Source: Haloarcula sp. DT43
GTDB lineage: Archaea > Halobacteriota > Halobacteria > Halobacteriales > Haloarculaceae
Reading direction: 5' to 3'
NCBI RefSeq assembly: GCF_037078405.1
Contig: NZ_JAYMGZ010000001.1
Span: 124,001-188,000, forward strand
DNA: 64,000 nt
In this document: positions 61,336 to 64,000 of the stretch, one piece after another
Layout of the letters: each line of letters opens with the position of its first letter
Position numbering within the stretch: position 1 is the first letter of the stretch
Made by a program: the position numbers and the translations under genes
The notes under the pieces: generated by a model
The model's database searches: none
What the model saw: only the letters and a program-made list of their open reading frames with translations
What the model was told of the DNA's origin: nothing

Positions 61336-62432
61336 CACTCGGAGGAGGGGCCGCCGGGGCCTTGGTTGTGCTGTTCGGGGCGGTCGAAGCGGGCCTCCGC
61401 GACGGCGAAGGCCAGCGTGCTGACCAGGCCGAGCAGGGTCCCGCCGGTGAGCATTATCGCGAGGTACTCCAAGTCCTGAGCGCCGAGGAAGAAAGCGCTG
61501 ACGGCGTGTAACACGGCGGCAATCGAGAGGACGTAGAAGGGGGCGTTCAGGTACCGCCAGCGGAAGCTCCCGTCGAGGTACTCGTCGGTCACGCGGCCGA
61601 GGCTGGAGGTGATGCCGGCGGCGGCGAACCACTGAATCGCGCCCGCTATCAGCGACGCGATGACTTCGATGGCGTCGGGGTCGGTCTGGCGTTCGAGCTC
61701 CTGGACGCCGCTGACGCCGCCGATAGCCAGCAGCGCGGCCGCGACGACGTAGGTGATAATCGTCACGCGGCCGGCGTACAGCCCGGCCGTCGTCCGCTCG
61801 ACCGCTTCGTCCAAGAGCTTCTCCGCGCCGAGGCCCCGCGCGAGGATGTACAGGCCCAGCAGGCCGGAGATGACACCCAGCGCGGAACCGGGGTATCCCA
61901 GCGCCTCGACGGCGATTGTCAGCGGGTAGATGAGCAGGAGGATGCCGAGCGGGACCAGGATGGTCCCGCGGGTCTCCGGGTCGTCGAGCACCTGCTTGAT
62001 GGTGTAGTACATCGATTCGAGGTTCTGGGCCTGGCGGACGACGACGCGGCGGACGCCGTCGATGCGGACCCGCGAGCGGATGACCGGCACCACCGACTCG
62101 TCCTGTGCGCCGTCGGTGACGAGCAGCGCCCGCACGTCCTCGCTGGCCGCGAGCGACGCGAGGACGGTATCGACCTCCTCGCCGACCGCGCGGTTGGCGG
62201 CGACGTCGCTCCCGTCGACGCCGGTGACGGCCGCGACTTCGACCGGCTCGTCGGTGATGTCGTCGTAGATGTGGACGCCCTCGAAGAGGACGTTCACGTC
62301 GGAGTCCTCCGGGTCGTTCGAGGCCAGCGCCACCGCTGCGTCCACGACGGCGTCGCGCCCGATGACGGGCGTCTCGATGCCGGTCTTGCGGCCGAGGTCG
62401 TCGTCGAGGTCGATACACAGCACCAGCAGCAT
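61335..62432 (-). CDS. DUF373 family membrane protein
   Basis: A 365-aa protein of the archaeal DUF373 family. An N-terminal soluble domain of ~130 residues (LCIDLDDDLGRKTGIETPVIGRDAVVDAAVALASNDPEDSDVNVLFEGV) is followed by several hydrophobic helices. The function is unknown. The cluster with the 98-aa gene is tightly coupled. The start ATG is at 62432. Confidence 0.88.
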   Translation of the reverse strand: MLLVLCIDLDDDLGRKTGIETPVIGRDAVVDAAVALASNDPEDSDVNVLFEGVHIYDDITDEPVEVAAVTGVDGSDVAANRAVGEEVDTVLASLAASEDVRALLVTDGAQDESVVPVIRSRVRIDGVRRVVVRQAQNLESMYYTIKQVLDDPETRGTILVPLGILLLIYPLTIAVEALGYPGSALGVISGLLGLYILARGLGAEKLLDEAVERTTAGLYAGRVTIITYVVAAALLAIGGVSGVQELERQTDPDAIEVIASLIAGAIQWFAAAGITSSLGRVTDEYLDGSFRWRYLNAPFYVLSIAAVLHAVSAFFLGAQDLEYLAIMLTGGTLLGLVSTLAFAVAEARFDRPEQHNQGPGGPSSE

Positions 62433-62478
62433 CTATCGGCGCTACGCCGTCTGTGTTTAACTTCTTTCGGGGACCGGC

Positions 62479-62970
62479 TCAGTCCGGCGTCCCGCGGGTC
62501 CGGCGTTCGACGAGCAACAGCGCCGCGAGGCCGAGGATGATGAGCGTGTAGGCCCCGGCCGCGAGGAGGGCGGCCTGTTCGGTGGCGTACTCGCCGGTGC
62601 GGAAGATGATGGCCTTCCGGACCATGGCGATGACGCCCGTGTAAATGACCAGGCGGACGATGCGCCGGGTCTCGCTCTCCTGGGTGTAGGCGACGACGGT
62701 CTGGTACACCTCGACGATGATAAAGAGGAGCAGGGCAGTGTCGATGAAGCCGACGACGACCAGCGGGTCGGTGATGTCGCCGCGGATGGCGCTCTGGAAT
62801 ATCTGGAGTCCGAGGTCGAACACGCCGATGGCAAACAGCAGGACCAGCACCAGCGCCGCGACCACCTCGACGTAGCGGATGGCCGTCTCGCTGAGGGCCA
62901 ACACCCTGTCGTCGAACGACTCCGCCGCCGGCAGCGACCCGCCCACGGGGTCGGACTCCTCGTCGTCCAT
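62479..62970 (-). CDS. PsiE-like membrane protein
   Basis: A 163-aa protein with about four membrane helices (VVAALVLVLLFAIGVFDLGLQIF and VGFIDTALLLFIIVEVYQTVVAYTQE) preceded by an acidic N terminus. The region of YQTVVAYTQESETRRIVRLVIYTGVIAMVRKAIIF matches the PsiE/DUF2165-type family associated with phosphate starvation in bacteria. Function unknown. ATG at 62970 (MDDEESDPVGG) is chosen over an open upstream extension. Confidence 0.83.
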   Translation of the reverse strand: MDDEESDPVGGSLPAAESFDDRVLALSETAIRYVEVVAALVLVLLFAIGVFDLGLQIFQSAIRGDITDPLVVVGFIDTALLLFIIVEVYQTVVAYTQESETRRIVRLVIYTGVIAMVRKAIIFRTGEYATEQAALLAAGAYTLIILGLAALLLVERRTRGTPD

Positions 62971-63007
62971 ACGCCCGAGACGGACGCCAGCACATTCAAA
63001 GCGGTCC

Positions 63008-64000
63008 CTACCTGGCGTGGCCCGGGTCGGCCGGCCGCGGCTCGTAGGCCTCCGGTGTCGTCCCCAGTCTGGCGACGAGCCACAGCACCGGGAGCAACAG
63101 GACGCTCCCAACGACGAACGGCGACCAGTAGCCGACGGCGAAGTACAGACCGCCCATGACCGGCGGGCCGACGGTCCGGGCGAGGCTGCCAGCACCCTGC
63201 GTGATGCCGAAGGCGCTCCCCTGGACGGCCGCACTGGCCCGCTGGGAGACCAGCGCCGTCAGCGTCACCGAGAGGATGCCGTTGCCGAGCGGCAGCAGCG
63301 TCAGGACGAGCAGGAGGCCGAGCAGGTCGGCGGTGAGAAACGGGACGAGTGCGGTCAGGTCGGGCAGGACCGAGCCGATGGTCCGCGAGGTCGGGATGGC
63401 GCCGACGCCGACGACGAGGAGGCCGGTCCCGAGAATCGAGAGCCGGACCGGGCTGTACCGGGCCGAGAGCCGCCCGACCAGGACGCCCTGCGTGACGACC
63501 GCGAGGACGCCGATGTAGGTCAGCAGGAGCGCGCTCTGGGCCGCGGTGTAGCCGTAGATGTCGGCGACGTACGGGACGAACATCACCTGCACGCCCGAGA
63601 AGGCAAACGAGACCAGGAAGAACGCGGCGAGGAGCGGTCGGAGGCCGGCAGTCGCCACCGCCGTCCGGAGCTGTGAGAGCGCCGAGGGACGGTCGGTCGC
63701 CGTCGGGGTCCCGGAAGCGGGCCTGGACTCGGGGAGAAACAGGAGGGCGACGACGACGCCACAGAGGCTCGCGGCCGCGGCGGCGAAACTCGGGAGCGAG
63801 AACCGGGTGATTGGGACGGCCGCCGGTACGAGCGCGTCGACGGCGGCGACCGTGGCATCGAAGCTCAGTACCGCGCCGATGCCGGGGCCGAAAATGAACC
63901 CCAGCCCGAACGCGGCTCCGATAAAGCCCAGGGCGGCGGCCCGCCGTTCCGGCGGCGTCACGTCGGCGACGTAGGCCTGCGCGGTCGAGAGGTTCCCGCC
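63008..64000 (-). CDS. MFS exporter, TetA-like, 3' part
   Basis: The C-terminal ~330 aa of a major facilitator transporter; the frame continues beyond the right edge. AQAYVADVTPPERRAAALGFIGAAFGLGFIFGPGIGAVL is the conserved helix 4-5 region of TetA-type drug/proton antiporters, and GNGILSVTLTALVSQRASAAVQGSAFGITQGAGSLARTVGP the corresponding second-half motif. It probably exports small hydrophobic compounds. The N terminus is outside the window. Confidence 0.92.
   Translation of the reverse strand, partial: GGNLSTAQAYVADVTPPERRAAALGFIGAAFGLGFIFGPGIGAVLSFDATVAAVDALVPAAVPITRFSLPSFAAAAASLCGVVVALLFLPESRPASGTPTATDRPSALSQLRTAVATAGLRPLLAAFFLVSFAFSGVQVMFVPYVADIYGYTAAQSALLLTYIGVLAVVTQGVLVGRLSARYSPVRLSILGTGLLVVGVGAIPTSRTIGSVLPDLTALVPFLTADLLGLLLVLTLLPLGNGILSVTLTALVSQRASAAVQGSAFGITQGAGSLARTVGPPVMGGLYFAVGYWSPFVVGSVLLLPVLWLVARLGTTPEAYEPRPADPGHAR

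Overview
The window is chromosomal DNA of a halophilic archaeon (class Halobacteria), most likely a member of the Haloarculaceae; the family-level placement is inferred. The evidence is the high GC, the strongly acidic predicted proteins, many GTG starts preceded by a TATA-like box at the distance of a leaderless transcript, archaeal information-processing genes (MCM, TFB, RPA, ribosomal protein L40e, Trm1, Tsr3), and a tRNA-Arg whose intron is bounded by a textbook bulge-helix-bulge. The sequence is almost fully coded: no gene-free stretch exceeds 300 bases.

Layout. 1-12.4 kb: the 3' part of a thiolase, a Nudix hydrolase, a DUF47 (PhoU-like) protein, a hotdog thioesterase, a cation/proton antiporter with TrkA domains, an MscS channel, an MBL-fold hydrolase, UspA, seryl-tRNA synthetase, a peroxiredoxin with a long acidic tail coupled to a SnoaL-like gene, Tsr3, a 37-aa zinc ribbon and an enolase-superfamily protein. 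12.5-18.8 kb: L40e, a second MBL hydrolase, a DUF99 pair, RidA, a family-4 uracil-DNA glycosylase, hisH, an SDR coupled to an acetoacetate-decarboxylase-like gene, and a SWIM protein. 18.9-22.8 kb: a 7TM sensor kinase, then a vapBC toxin-antitoxin pair enclosed by perfect 15-bp inverted repeats and 9-bp direct repeats, then trm1. 22.8-36 kb: membrane proteins (two MATE exporters, YihY, PAP2), glnA divergent from lrp, TetR coupled to MATE, a Rieske protein, a Tat lipoprotein, a GCS2-type ligase, an HTH protein and a TFB divergent across a palindrome-rich intergenic region. 36-45 kb: a leftward cluster from mcm through four small uncharacterised genes to a MinD-like ATPase, tRNA-Pro(UGG), an SLC13-type carrier, a zinc ribbon and a protein with an internal duplication. 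45-56 kb: a Ski2-type helicase, a cupin, a site-2 protease with CBS domains, a phosphoribosyltransferase, an HNH nuclease beside tRNA-His(GUG), two tandem Dps-like genes, a ribbon-helix-helix protein, a glyoxalase-fold protein and the rpa3-rpap3 pair. 56-64 kb: a sugar-nucleotide transferase, an atypical SDR, a TRAM protein, a secreted metallopeptidase-like protein, a truncated globin, tRNA-Arg(UCU) with intron, a DUF373 operon, a PsiE-like protein and the 3' part of an MFS exporter.

Most of the window is housekeeping, with many tightly coupled pairs (1-4 nt overlaps: peroxiredoxin/SnoaL, SDR/ADC, TetR/MATE, YihY/PAP2, vapB/vapC, the minD cluster). The clearest unusual feature is a ~900-bp transposon-like unit (20733-21633) with a toxin-antitoxin module as its only cargo and no transposase. 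Others are the uncharacterised mcm-minD cluster, the stacked palindromes upstream of tfb, two Dps paralogues that lack several canonical ferroxidase ligands, and the tripartite peroxiredoxin.
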